Below, piece by piece: positions 1-5,149 of a stretch of DNA of 5,403 nucleotides. Position 1 is the first letter of the stretch, and each line of letters opens with the position of its first letter. The translations under genes and the position numbers were made by a program. Origin of the DNA: Gammaproteobacteria bacterium. GTDB taxonomy: Bacteria > Pseudomonadota > Gammaproteobacteria > Acidiferrobacterales > Acidiferrobacteraceae. Location of the stretch: assembly GCA_028064935.1 (NCBI GenBank), contig JAPTWT010000113.1, positions 1 to 5,403 on the forward strand, read 5' to 3'. The notes beneath the pieces are model-generated. The model was not told the origin of the DNA. It saw only the letters and a program-made list of their open reading frames with translations, and searched no databases.

Positions 1-842
1 AGGGCCTCATCGATCGGGGTGAACTGGGCCAAGAATCCATCACAATCACCGCACTCGACAAGATCAGCCTGAGTGCAACCCACCAGGGGCAGGCGGCATT
101 CTATCAGCCGGGGCAAGTGGTGGCGCTTGGCCGGGAGGAGAAGGGCATCGGTGATCGTGGCACGCGCTGGAAGATCGTGGGCACCGAGAATGGAAAGCTG
201 CAAGTGGTGCCGTTGCAGGATGAACGGAAGGAGCCCGTGAATCTCAAGCCTTCGACAAAACTGCAATTGTACAATGCGCGGCAAATGGAATTGCGCGAGG
301 GCGACCAGGTCCTGTTCCGACAGAACGACAAGAGCCGAGATATCGATCTACGCAACGGCGACGATGCCATCATTGCCGTTCGGGATGGGAAAGCGTTCGC
401 AACGCTGCGCGACGGAAGACAGGTGCCATTGCAGGCCAGCGAAGTGCTGGATTACGGATACTGCCGAACCGTTCACGCCTCGCAAGGCGCAACCGTGGAT
501 CGGGCGATCGTTATCGCCGAGAGCAGCCGCGCTGGGGCGAATCTCGGATACGTCGCGCTGAGCCGAGAAAAACATTATCTGGACATCCTGACCGATGACA
601 AGGAAAAGCTGGCGGGGAGTTGGGGGAAATATGTCCAGCAAGAATCCGCGCGGGATGCGGCGATGCGCGGCACTACTCAGGCCAGTAGACAACAAGCCTA
701 CAAAGCCGTCTCCTCCCAACTTGCCCGCGCCTATGCGGAAGAGAAAATTCGACAAGAAGCCGTGAAAAGGGAAAAAGCGCGGAACACCCTGACCGCCAAG
801 GAGCATCGCGCACCTGCTCCCGACCAGGGCATAAGTTGGTGA
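1..842 (+). CDS. MobF-family (TraI/TrwC-like) conjugative relaxase-helicase, C-terminal part, 5' end outside window
   Basis: The frame is open from base 3 to the TGA at 840-842, giving 279 residues of a longer protein; the GTG at 117 is internal. What is visible is the C-terminal end of a superfamily 1 RecD/TraI-type helicase. Helicase motif V is HASQGATVD at fragment residues 158-166, and motif VI is YVALSR at 183-188 with its conserved Arg188. A beta-rich SH3-like insert (GDQVLF and following, about 100-125) lies before them, and a charged, helical, Lys/Arg/Glu-rich tail follows. In this family the N-terminal transesterase nicks oriT and stays bound to the DNA, while the C-terminal helicase unwinds the plasmid for transfer through the type IV secretion channel. 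The relaxase domain itself is not in the window, so the MobF assignment is inferred from the helicase sequence and the transfer-gene neighbours. A stand-alone TraI-type helicase is the main alternative. Confidence 0.85.
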   Translation, partial: GLIDRGELGQESITITALDKISLSATHQGQAAFYQPGQVVALGREEKGIGDRGTRWKIVGTENGKLQVVPLQDERKEPVNLKPSTKLQLYNARQMELREGDQVLFRQNDKSRDIDLRNGDDAIIAVRDGKAFATLRDGRQVPLQASEVLDYGYCRTVHASQGATVDRAIVIAESSRAGANLGYVALSREKHYLDILTDDKEKLAGSWGKYVQQESARDAAMRGTTQASRQQAYKAVSSQLARAYAEEKIRQEAVKREKARNTLTAKEHRAPAPDQGISW

Positions 843-916
843 TGGCAGCGCTTGCCGAGCCCAGCGACCCTAGCGACGCGCCGGAGGCAGAGAGCGTGTA
901 CCGGCTCGACCGCTAA
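842..916 (+). CDS. Possible 24-residue ORF coupled to the relaxase stop
   Basis: An ATG overlaps the relaxase stop codon in a TGATG arrangement and opens a 24-codon frame ending in TAA at 914-916. The peptide is acidic and rich in Ala, Pro, Asp and Glu, with repeated P-S-D steps and a terminal YRLDR. No Shine-Dalgarno sequence is evident, so it could only be made by translational coupling. No family is recognised. It may be chance, or a remnant of a longer relaxase tail lost by frameshift. Confidence 0.15.
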   Translation: MAALAEPSDPSDAPEAESVYRLDR

Positions 917-939
917 GCACCTTCGACAGCACAAGCGCA

Positions 940-956
940 GCATCCCGCCAGGGTGC
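940..956 (+). terminator. Weak hairpin downstream of relaxase gene
   Basis: GCATCCC and GGGTGC can pair around a GCCA loop with one bulged T. The stem is followed by GTTTGT rather than a real T-tract. It lies about 100 bases after the relaxase stop, so it could be an inefficient terminator for that operon. It may equally be chance in GC-rich DNA. Confidence 0.2.
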
Positions 957-968
957 GTTTGTGCGGAT

Positions 969-992
969 AAAAGCCCAGCCCGAAGGGTGGGC
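969..992 (-). terminator. Possible minus-strand intrinsic terminator
   Basis: Read on the minus strand, GCCCACCC, a TTC loop and GGGCTGGGC form a GC-rich stem (973-992) with one bulged base, followed at once by TTTTAT. That is the form of a short rho-independent terminator. It would stop transcripts running leftwards from the 1000-1200 region into the antisense of the relaxase gene. No leftward gene was found there, so its use is uncertain. Confidence 0.3.
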
Positions 993-1082
993 GTAAACCA
1001 ACGAGCATACATGGGAATAGCGAGGGTATTTTCGTTTTTATACGGAAAAGCGTGTGCATACCCCTGCTCCAGGGAGGACTTC

Positions 1083-1132
1083 CGTGTCACTCCGTGTCAA
1101 CCCAAAACGCAACCGTGTTTTTGGTTGACACG
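1083..1132. repeat. Three copies of CGTGTCA, two direct and one inverted
   Basis: CGTGTCA occurs at 1083-1089 and 1093-1099 on the plus strand and at 1126-1132 on the minus strand. The two direct copies start exactly 10 bp apart, one helical turn, and each is part of a 9-bp TCCGTGTCA. Such phased half-sites, 70-120 bp upstream of the traK-like start, suggest a protein-binding site: an operator or a relaxosome accessory site. One further isolated copy occurs at 3185-3191 inside a gene and is probably chance. Confidence 0.5.
1094..1131. repeat. 15-bp imperfect inverted repeat
   Basis: The arms are GTGTCAACCCAAAAC (1094-1108) and GTTTTTGGTTGACAC (1117-1131). They pair at 14 of 15 positions around an 8-base loop (1109-1116). 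It is the longest inverted repeat seen in the window. Relaxases of several families recognise an inverted repeat beside nic, and dimeric regulators bind similar sites. Either role fits the position upstream of the transfer operon. There is no T-tract after it, which argues against a simple terminator. Confidence 0.55.
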
Positions 1133-1155
1133 CCGCTAGCTATGGGTGAGCGGCG
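1131..1155. repeat. Perfect 7-bp inverted repeat abutting the larger one
   Basis: CGCCGCT (1131-1137) and AGCGGCG (1149-1155) pair perfectly around an 11-base loop. The first base is shared with the end of the preceding inverted repeat, so the two hairpins sit back to back. A weaker ATCCG/CGGAT pair (1159-1163 and 1174-1178) follows before the ribosome binding site. In RNA these would form serial hairpins in the leader of the traK-like gene; in DNA they resemble the compound repeats of transfer origins. Confidence 0.4.
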
Positions 1156-1186
1156 CAAATCCGGCACGGGGCGCGGATACCGCTTT

Positions 1187-1194
1187 GAGGAGGA
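1187..1194 (+). promoter_or_regulatory. Ribosome binding site of the traK-like gene
   Basis: GAGGAGGA lies seven bases (1194 excluded) before the ATG at 1201. It is a near-perfect Shine-Dalgarno sequence that fixes this start codon. Confidence 0.8.
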
Positions 1195-1200
1195 CATAGC

Positions 1201-1512
1201 ATGGCACGAACGCTCACGGCACGGGTGCTCCCGTATCTCGAAGCCATCGAGGCGGCGCATCGGGCCGGCGAATCCTGGCAAGACATCAGTGTGCTGATAG
1301 AAGCGGTCGTCGATACCCGCTTCCGATCTCCCGTTTGTTTTGCTAACGCGGTCCGACGGGCGCGTAAAGGGGTGGACGAGGGAAGGCTCTGGACCGAGCA
1401 ACGACCCTTGCCTGGTATGGCGCTAAAGCCTGCGGACCCACCGGCAAACAAAAAAGTTGGCGTCGGCCAGAAACCGCGTAAATCGCTCTCCATTGATCTC
1501 GACAATCTGTAA
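1201..1512 (+). CDS. traK: TraK-like small basic protein, probable oriT/relaxosome accessory DNA-binding protein
   Basis: This is a 103-residue protein. The N-terminal half is predicted helical, with a stretch around residues 20-56 (AGESWQDISVLIEAV, then a short loop, then FANAVRRARKG). It resembles the helix-strong DNA-binding core of RP4 TraK, where a similar SY-type segment precedes an Arg-rich helix. The C-terminal part (70-103) is Pro/Lys-rich and probably disordered, ending in an acidic LDNL, again as in RP4 TraK. RP4 TraK is a similarly small protein (about 130 residues). It binds and bends DNA beside oriT and assists the relaxosome. Strong support comes from position: it is first in a traK-traL-traM-like cassette and directly follows a repeat-rich region it could bind. 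StbA of R388 is the functional alternative. Similarity was judged from memory, so the family name is probable and not certain. Confidence 0.6.
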   Translation: MARTLTARVLPYLEAIEAAHRAGESWQDISVLIEAVVDTRFRSPVCFANAVRRARKGVDEGRLWTEQRPLPGMALKPADPPANKKVGVGQKPRKSLSIDLDNL

Positions 1513-1513
1513 C

Positions 1514-1520
1514 AGGAGGT
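1514..1520 (+). promoter_or_regulatory. Ribosome binding site of the traL-like gene
   Basis: AGGAGGT begins two bases after the traK-like stop codon and ends four bases before the ATG at 1525. The strong site fixes the start and shows that the two genes are co-transcribed. Confidence 0.8.
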
Positions 1521-1524
1521 TTTC

Positions 1525-2241
1525 ATGAAACATCTGGTCATTAGCCATGGCGATAAAGGTGGCGTAGGAAAAAGCATTTTTTCCATGCTGGCAGTAGAGT
1601 TCGGATTGTTCTCCGGGCGGAACGTTGCCATCGTGGAGGGGGATACCAAAATTGGGGACGTGAAGGCACGGTATGAGAACGTGGTTTCTGTCTTGTCGGT
1701 AAATTTAGACAAAAGCGGCAAGGACGCTGAGAACGCGATAGCCACCCTGTTTAGCCATCTGGAAGCACTGGACAGTGATTTTGTGGTGATGAACGCGCCC
1801 GCCAATGCCCACAAGGCGCTGGACTCCTATGCGGAGATTGTTGCGCCCGTTGCGCGAGATCTGGGATTGCAAATCTGTGTGGCGTGGATGATTGGACGGG
1901 AATCCAGCAGCGCGACCCTGGCGAACGAGTCCGCTATCTGCCAATTGGCGGATCGTAAAATTGCCGTGGTCAATCGTCACGAATCAGATTACGACCGGGA
2001 TTACTACTGGTTCACGGTTCCGCAGTATCGGGAGGACTGGATCGCGTCTGGTGGCTTGACCGGCGAAATCCCCGAGCTGGCCTCGCGGGTCGGGGCCAGG
2101 GTGAAGGAATACCAAGGCCAGTCTTTTGCCTCGCTGGCAGGCCCGGAAAGCCCGTTGTTCATCGTCGAACGGCAGATCATCAAGCACTGGCTCCAAAAAT
2201 CCTGGCAAGCGTCGGTGATCCCATTGATAGATAGGGAGTGA
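1525..2241 (+). CDS. traL: TraL-like ParA/MinD-superfamily ATPase
   Basis: This is a 238-residue cytoplasmic P-loop ATPase. The N-terminus carries the deviant Walker A motif DKGGVGKS (residues 10-17) with signature Lys11 and catalytic Lys16. It is followed by the switch/Walker A-prime strand VAIVEGDT with Asp40. The Walker B-like strand is DFVVMNAPAN (85-94), where an Asn (90) stands where an Asp is usual. Length and order match TraL of RP4 (about 240 residues), the middle gene of the traKLM cassette, and StbB of R388 is a functional counterpart. ParA-type proteins bind DNA or membrane in an ATP-dependent way and position cargo; here that probably means the plasmid or relaxosome. The gene starts 12 bases after the upstream stop and ends three bases before the traM-like ATG, which implies one operon. 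It is not a typical plasmid-partition ParA: there is no N-terminal helix-turn-helix, and no parB follows. Confidence 0.7.
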   Translation: MKHLVISHGDKGGVGKSIFSMLAVEFGLFSGRNVAIVEGDTKIGDVKARYENVVSVLSVNLDKSGKDAENAIATLFSHLEALDSDFVVMNAPANAHKALDSYAEIVAPVARDLGLQICVAWMIGRESSSATLANESAICQLADRKIAVVNRHESDYDRDYYWFTVPQYREDWIASGGLTGEIPELASRVGARVKEYQGQSFASLAGPESPLFIVERQIIKHWLQKSWQASVIPLIDRE

Positions 2242-2244
2242 ATC

Positions 2245-3024
2245 ATGAGCGACGTGACTGAGAGAAAAACGGCGGACAGGGAACCTATGTCCCAAGTGCT
2301 GAAGGGCATTGATGCGGACGATCTCAGCGGGTTCATCGGCTGGTCAACCCGCTTTCGCATCAGCCCGGACGATCCCATTTGGGGTGTGGTGCTCGCGACA
2401 CGGGTCTCTTACCAGGCGGCGGCGGTGTCTATGGGAGCGACAACGGATCTGTCCGCCCAGGTGGCCAAAATCCCCGACACCATCTTTCAGGGAGCGAAGC
2501 GGGCGGCCAACGAGGTTGCGGCAAGCATCGCGGGGCAGTCCGACGCGTTTGTATCCCGACTCGAAGCTGGCGGGAGCAAGTTCGCCCGGAACTTTTACGC
2601 GGAGGTGGAGCCCCTCCTCGACCAGTCGATGGCGAAAGGAAAGAGCACCCTGGAGAAAGCGCTAGTGAACGGCAGTCTCAAGTTGGAGAAGGCCGAGAGG
2701 GCCCTGCTGGCTGAGCTCTCCAGCAATGCCATACAACAATACATCCTGGGCGCAAAGCGTGATGTACTAGCCACGTTCACCGACGAGGCGAGGAAAGCCG
2801 CCCAGGCGGCCGTGCGGGCGGATCTTACCTGGTCTTACGCGGTCACCGGGGCGGTGATTCTGGCGCTGATGACGGGCGGCTGGATCGCCAACGACGTGTA
2901 CCTGCACGCTACCGACCGGATCACACCGGAACCCATCCAACAGTACACCGATGGTCGGCGGTACTGCCACCAGTCCGGCCCAGACTATGTGTGCGTGCTC
3001 ACCAAGGCGCCCGAGAAATCCTGA
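2245..3024 (+). CDS. traM: TraM-like protein with DDPI motif and C-terminal membrane anchor
   Basis: This is a 259-residue protein. A GGGAG ribosome binding site (2234-2238) lies six bases before the ATG; a second Met at residue 15 is less well placed. Residues 36-46 (RFRISPDDPIW) contain a DDPI element also found near the start of RP4 TraM. A long Ala/Lys/Glu-rich helical region (about 65-190) probably forms coiled coils. One membrane segment spans about 195-215 (SYAVTGAVILALMTGGWIA). A short tail of about 44 residues carries Cys241 and Cys250. RP4 TraM has the same plan, helices and then a C-terminal membrane segment, but is much shorter (about 145 residues). The role is inferred from context: an accessory transfer protein that may tether the relaxosome or the TraL-like ATPase to the inner membrane. 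Its 3' end overlaps the convergent minus-strand gene by 40 bp. Confidence 0.6.
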   Translation: MSDVTERKTADREPMSQVLKGIDADDLSGFIGWSTRFRISPDDPIWGVVLATRVSYQAAAVSMGATTDLSAQVAKIPDTIFQGAKRAANEVAASIAGQSDAFVSRLEAGGSKFARNFYAEVEPLLDQSMAKGKSTLEKALVNGSLKLEKAERALLAELSSNAIQQYILGAKRDVLATFTDEARKAAQAAVRADLTWSYAVTGAVILALMTGGWIANDVYLHATDRITPEPIQQYTDGRRYCHQSGPDYVCVLTKAPEKS

Positions 3025-3539
3025 AGCTGCGCCGTCCGCTGCTGCTCGTGGCCCGGCACTCTGCCGGGTCTCGACGATGGATGCGGGTATTCGCCAAAGT
3101 CCCAGGCGAGCTGCCCATTGGGCCGCATAAAAACAGGCGTTGCAGGACCTGAGCCGGGCGTGGGCGGTGCTGAGGGTGCCGCCATGACACGAAGGTAGGC
3201 GATGAGCCTTTGGCGTTTTTTGTGCACTGCCTGGCGAGAACAGCCCAGCATCCGGGCCAGCTCTGCCTGGCTTGCGCTCGGGAACTCTAGGCGTAAGGCC
3301 ACCAGCTTGCGGATTGCGGGCGGGGCCAGGCGAACGAGGCGATCTGCGGTTGGGTCGTCCTCCAAAAGCGGCAGGGGTGCCTCTGCCGCCACTACCGCAT
3401 CGTCCAGCAACTCCAGGCCCTGGCTGTGCTGCTGCCGGATACGGCGACTCACGAGGGCCTGAGGTCTGGTTTTGGACAGTTGGGGATCATTCTCGAGCAG
3501 CCACCGATCCGCGTCGTCAAGATGAGGAAGTCTCGTCAT
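2985..3539 (-). CDS. Helix-turn-helix protein resembling sigma-factor region 4, last gene of the primase-helicase operon
   Basis: The ATG at 3539 gives 184 residues. I chose it over upstream in-frame starts because AAGGAG sits seven bases before it and the preceding gene ends four bases upstream. Residues 73-116 (LAPPAIRKLVALR, then SQAELARMLGCSRQAVHKK) form a helix-turn-helix of the sigma-70 region 4 type; the recognition helix is around SRQAVHKKRQRL (101-112). The N-terminal 70 residues are acidic and mixed-charge. The C-terminal 65 are Pro-rich and look disordered. There is no region 2 of a sigma factor, so it is unlikely to act as one. A DNA-binding regulator of the element or a replication accessory protein is the best reading. 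The family was not recognised beyond the fold. Its last 13 codons overlap the end of the convergent traM-like gene. Confidence 0.6.
   Translation of the reverse strand: MTRLPHLDDADRWLLENDPQLSKTRPQALVSRRIRQQHSQGLELLDDAVVAAEAPLPLLEDDPTADRLVRLAPPAIRKLVALRLEFPSASQAELARMLGCSRQAVHKKRQRLIAYLRVMAAPSAPPTPGSGPATPVFMRPNGQLAWDFGEYPHPSSRPGRVPGHEQQRTAQLQDFSGALVSTHT
3050..3070. terminator. Strong GC-rich hairpin just past the traM-like stop
   Basis: CCCGGCA (3052-3058) and TGCCGGG (3062-3068) pair perfectly around CTC. A G-T and a G-C pair extend this to nine pairs. It starts 26 bases after the traM-like stop codon. No T-tract follows on either strand, so it is at best an atypical terminator or an RNA 3'-end stabiliser. 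It lies within the coding sequence of the minus-strand helix-turn-helix gene. Confidence 0.35.
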
Positions 3540-3543
3540 CGCC

Positions 3544-3777
3544 TCACTCCTTGATGGATTCATGGTGCGTACAAACGCGCGGGCTGAATGGGTAGCAGCA
3601 CCCGTATCCAGATCCGCCCTTAGGTGGCAATCCGGAGAGCGTGCGCGTGCAGCGGCCCACCCCTTGCGGCGGGTTGATGGTGTCGGGCTGGAAGTGGGCG
3701 CAGGTACCACAGGTGATACGACCAGGAGCGCCCACGCTCGATGCTGCCACCAAAGCGTGAGGGGGTTTATGGCTCAT
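3544..3777 (-). CDS. Small Cys-rich protein, putative zinc-binding
   Basis: This 77-residue protein has six Cys: CGTC (23 and 26), Cys43, Cys60-Cys61 and Cys69, with His28, His71 and His72 nearby. The pattern CGTCAHFQPDTINPPQGVGRC, then a gap, then CCYPFSPRVC with HH behind it, looks like a compact zinc ribbon. Similar short CxxCxxF...PD..NP..G.GRC proteins occur, as far as I recall, as hypothetical genes near plasmid and ICE replication genes. No function is established here. The ATG overlaps the helicase stop by 11 bp, with AGGAG ten bases upstream (3788-3792), and the stop lies four bases before the next gene. It is therefore translated as part of the operon. Probable roles are DNA binding or a helicase/primase accessory, but this is inference. 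Confidence 0.65.
   Translation of the reverse strand: MSHKPPHALVAASSVGAPGRITCGTCAHFQPDTINPPQGVGRCTRTLSGLPPKGGSGYGCCYPFSPRVCTHHESIKE
3547..3552 (-). promoter_or_regulatory. Ribosome binding site of the helix-turn-helix gene
   Basis: AAGGAG on the minus strand forms part of the last codons of the upstream Cys-rich gene. It stands seven bases before the ATG at 3539 and decides that start against the upstream ATG at 3563, which has no such site. Confidence 0.7.
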
Positions 3778-5149
3778 CGGTTGCGTGCTCCTGTGCGCTC
3801 ACCTGTGCGCGCTCTATTCCCCCACACCCCCTAGGCCCAGAGGTGGGCGCGGTGGGCGCACCCCCTCTAGGCCCTGCGTCTAGTGCGCCTACTCCTGAGG
3901 TGGGCGCGGTGGGCGCGGTGGGCGCAGATTCGCCAATCTCTGCCCATCCTTTGGCGGTCAATAGCCATTGTTCGTAGCGCTTGCGGTGAGCGTTGACGTA
4001 CTCGGCCCGCTCGATAAGTCCCCTGCGCTCCAGTTCCCGCATGGCGGCAAATAACGGCCCTGCGGCGCGATAGGTGCGCTTTGGGAAACCATCTTCCTGT
4101 TGCAACATCTTCCAAGCGTTGTTTCTGGCAGATTGCTCAGGGCTGACGTGTTCCCCGAGTCGGTTGAAGTCTGCCAGCAGGCGCAGCAGGGTGGTGGTCG
4201 GCGGCTCGCTAAGGCTTTCTTTCGCGTCGTGTGCGCCCCCATCTAGGGCGAGTACCCCACCATGAGAGCGCACTAGGCGCAGCGGCTCACGGCGCAGGGG
4301 AGCGAGGTTCATCTTGTCGAGGGTGAGAATCAGGCGGCTGTCGTTGTCGCGATCGGGCGTGAGAGTCAGGCGCGCGCGTGCGGAGTTGTGCCAAGCCGTG
4401 CTGCCGCTGTAGCTCTCCCCCCGTCCACCCACGGCCTGCTTGGGCGTATGGGTCAGCAGCAGGATCGCTGGGCGGCTGTCCACTTGTCGGCATATCTTCG
4501 CCAGGGATCGCACAAAACCGCGAACCTGCGACCTGTCGTTTTCGTTGGCCTCGAAAACGTCACTGGCATTGTCCACAACGACAAGGGCGGGCCTGTACTC
4601 GGTAAGGATTTCCCACAGTCGCTCACAAACGGTGGTCGGCGCGATAAAATCGCGACCCGTTTCCCTGTCACGAACCGATTCGCCAAGTGCCGGACTTTCC
4701 GTTGCATCCAGCACCAGCAGGCGCTCGGCCAAGGCATGCGGGTTTACGTCGAGGGCGCGACAGACGGCAGCCAGTCGATGGCGCAACAAAGGCCCCGCAT
4801 CCTCGCCAGAAAAAAACAGCACCCGGCCCGGCCTTGTCGGTATGCCAAGGAGGGGCAAGCCCATTGCCGTGGCTACGGCGAGTTGCAGGGCAAGAGTAGA
4901 TTTTCCGGAACCGCCATGCCCAGACAACAGGCAGACGTGACCGCGAGGGACCAAGCCGTCCCAGACAAAGTCCGGCGGCGGCGAAGGGTTGTTGATTACC
5001 CCGGCCACATCCACGCGCGGCAGGTCCACCAGGGGCTGCGGTTCGGGCAAACTGTCATCAGCACCAGCAGGGGCAGGCTCGGACTCACGGTAGGGTTCGC
5101 GCTCATTCCCATAGGGTGGGACGTTTTGCGTCCAGTCGTTTTCAAGCAT
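3767..5149 (-). CDS. RepA/AAA_25-type hexameric replicative helicase with C-terminal winged-helix and APT-repeat tail
   Basis: From the ATG at 5149 the protein has 460 residues. A start at 5161 (four residues longer) is possible, and the frame continues further upstream only through the primase gene. Residues 1-60 are Pro/Glu-rich. The RecA-like core follows: Walker A GHGGSGKST (77-85), the SGEDA strand with Glu116, Walker B LVVVDNASD (189-197, Asp193), LLLTHTPK with sensor His234 (231-238), and GSTAWHNSARAR (249-260) with likely arginine fingers. This order is that of RSF1010 RepA and DnaB-like ring helicases, which unwind DNA at the replication fork. RSF1010 RepA is only about 280 residues. 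The extra part is a winged-helix-like region (about 320-402, MRELERRGLIERAEY) and a low-complexity APTAPTAPT tail (409-441). The upstream primase gene overlaps by 8 bp (ATGCTTGA), so the pair is probably coupled. A KaiC/RadA-type ATPase is less likely given the neighbours. Confidence 0.8.
   Translation of the reverse strand: MLENDWTQNVPPYGNEREPYRESEPAPAGADDSLPEPQPLVDLPRVDVAGVINNPSPPPDFVWDGLVPRGHVCLLSGHGGSGKSTLALQLAVATAMGLPLLGIPTRPGRVLFFSGEDAGPLLRHRLAAVCRALDVNPHALAERLLVLDATESPALGESVRDRETGRDFIAPTTVCERLWEILTEYRPALVVVDNASDVFEANENDRSQVRGFVRSLAKICRQVDSRPAILLLTHTPKQAVGGRGESYSGSTAWHNSARARLTLTPDRDNDSRLILTLDKMNLAPLRREPLRLVRSHGGVLALDGGAHDAKESLSEPPTTTLLRLLADFNRLGEHVSPEQSARNNAWKMLQQEDGFPKRTYRAAGPLFAAMRELERRGLIERAEYVNAHRKRYEQWLLTAKGWAEIGESAPTAPTAPTSGVGALDAGPRGGAPTAPTSGPRGCGGIERAQVSAQEHATDEP
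3842..3925. repeat. Two clusters of the 9-bp tandem repeat GGTGGGCGC
   Basis: GGTGGGCGC occurs twice in tandem at 3842-3859 and three times at 3899-3925, separated by 39 bp. Both clusters are preceded by a GAGGTGGG context, so one may be a duplicate of the other. On the minus strand each unit encodes Ala-Pro-Thr, giving an APT-repeat tail in the helicase. Being in frame, a gain or loss of units would change only the tail length. Confidence 0.8.

Larger units (their letters stand above)
917..1200. other. Non-coding, structure-rich region between relaxase gene and traK-like gene
   Basis: I see no convincing protein gene here; the open frames are Cys/Arg-rich and lack homology-like motifs. The left part (930-1000) holds two small hairpins. 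A short AT-rich stretch (about 1027-1050) follows. The right part (1081-1178) packs repeated CGTGTCA motifs and adjoining inverted repeats immediately before the traK-like ribosome binding site. In RP4 the oriT lies next to traK and TraK binds and bends DNA there. By that analogy this is the likeliest place in the window for an oriT or for binding sites of the 103-residue protein. No nic sequence of R388, F or RP4 type was recognised with confidence. Confidence 0.45.

Noticed and set aside
1058..1068. ATACCCCTGCT as an RP4-type nic site
   Set aside because: It matches the CCTGC core only in part, and the relaxase appears to be MobF, which uses different nic sequences.
731..1090. 119-codon minus-strand frame overlapping the relaxase end
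   Set aside because: It lies mostly antisense to the relaxase gene, and its composition is that of a shadow frame with no recognisable motif.
852..1139. 95-codon plus-strand frame between relaxase and traK-like genes
   Set aside because: It begins at a TTG without a ribosome binding site, its product is Arg/Cys-rich with no domain pattern, and it runs through the inverted-repeat cluster.
1125..1155. Perfect TTGACA (1125-1130) as the -35 of a traK promoter
   Set aside because: No acceptable -10 hexamer lies 16-18 bases downstream, and the TTGACA is part of the inverted repeat.
1140..1814. 224-codon minus-strand frame across traK-like and traL-like genes
   Set aside because: It is antisense to two genes with good ribosome binding sites and, for traL, a clear P-loop. 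Its product is Ser/Arg-rich without motifs.
3540..3710. Longer HTH protein starting at 3710
   Set aside because: The extension is antisense-free but overlaps the Cys-rich gene in another frame, has no ribosome binding site, and is low-complexity Ser/Arg/Ala.
3694..3735. GTGGGCGC / GCGCCCAC 8-bp inverted repeat in the Cys-rich gene
   Set aside because: The 26-base gap and high local frequency of GTGGGCGC (the helicase repeat motif) make chance likely. It is not part of a larger pattern.
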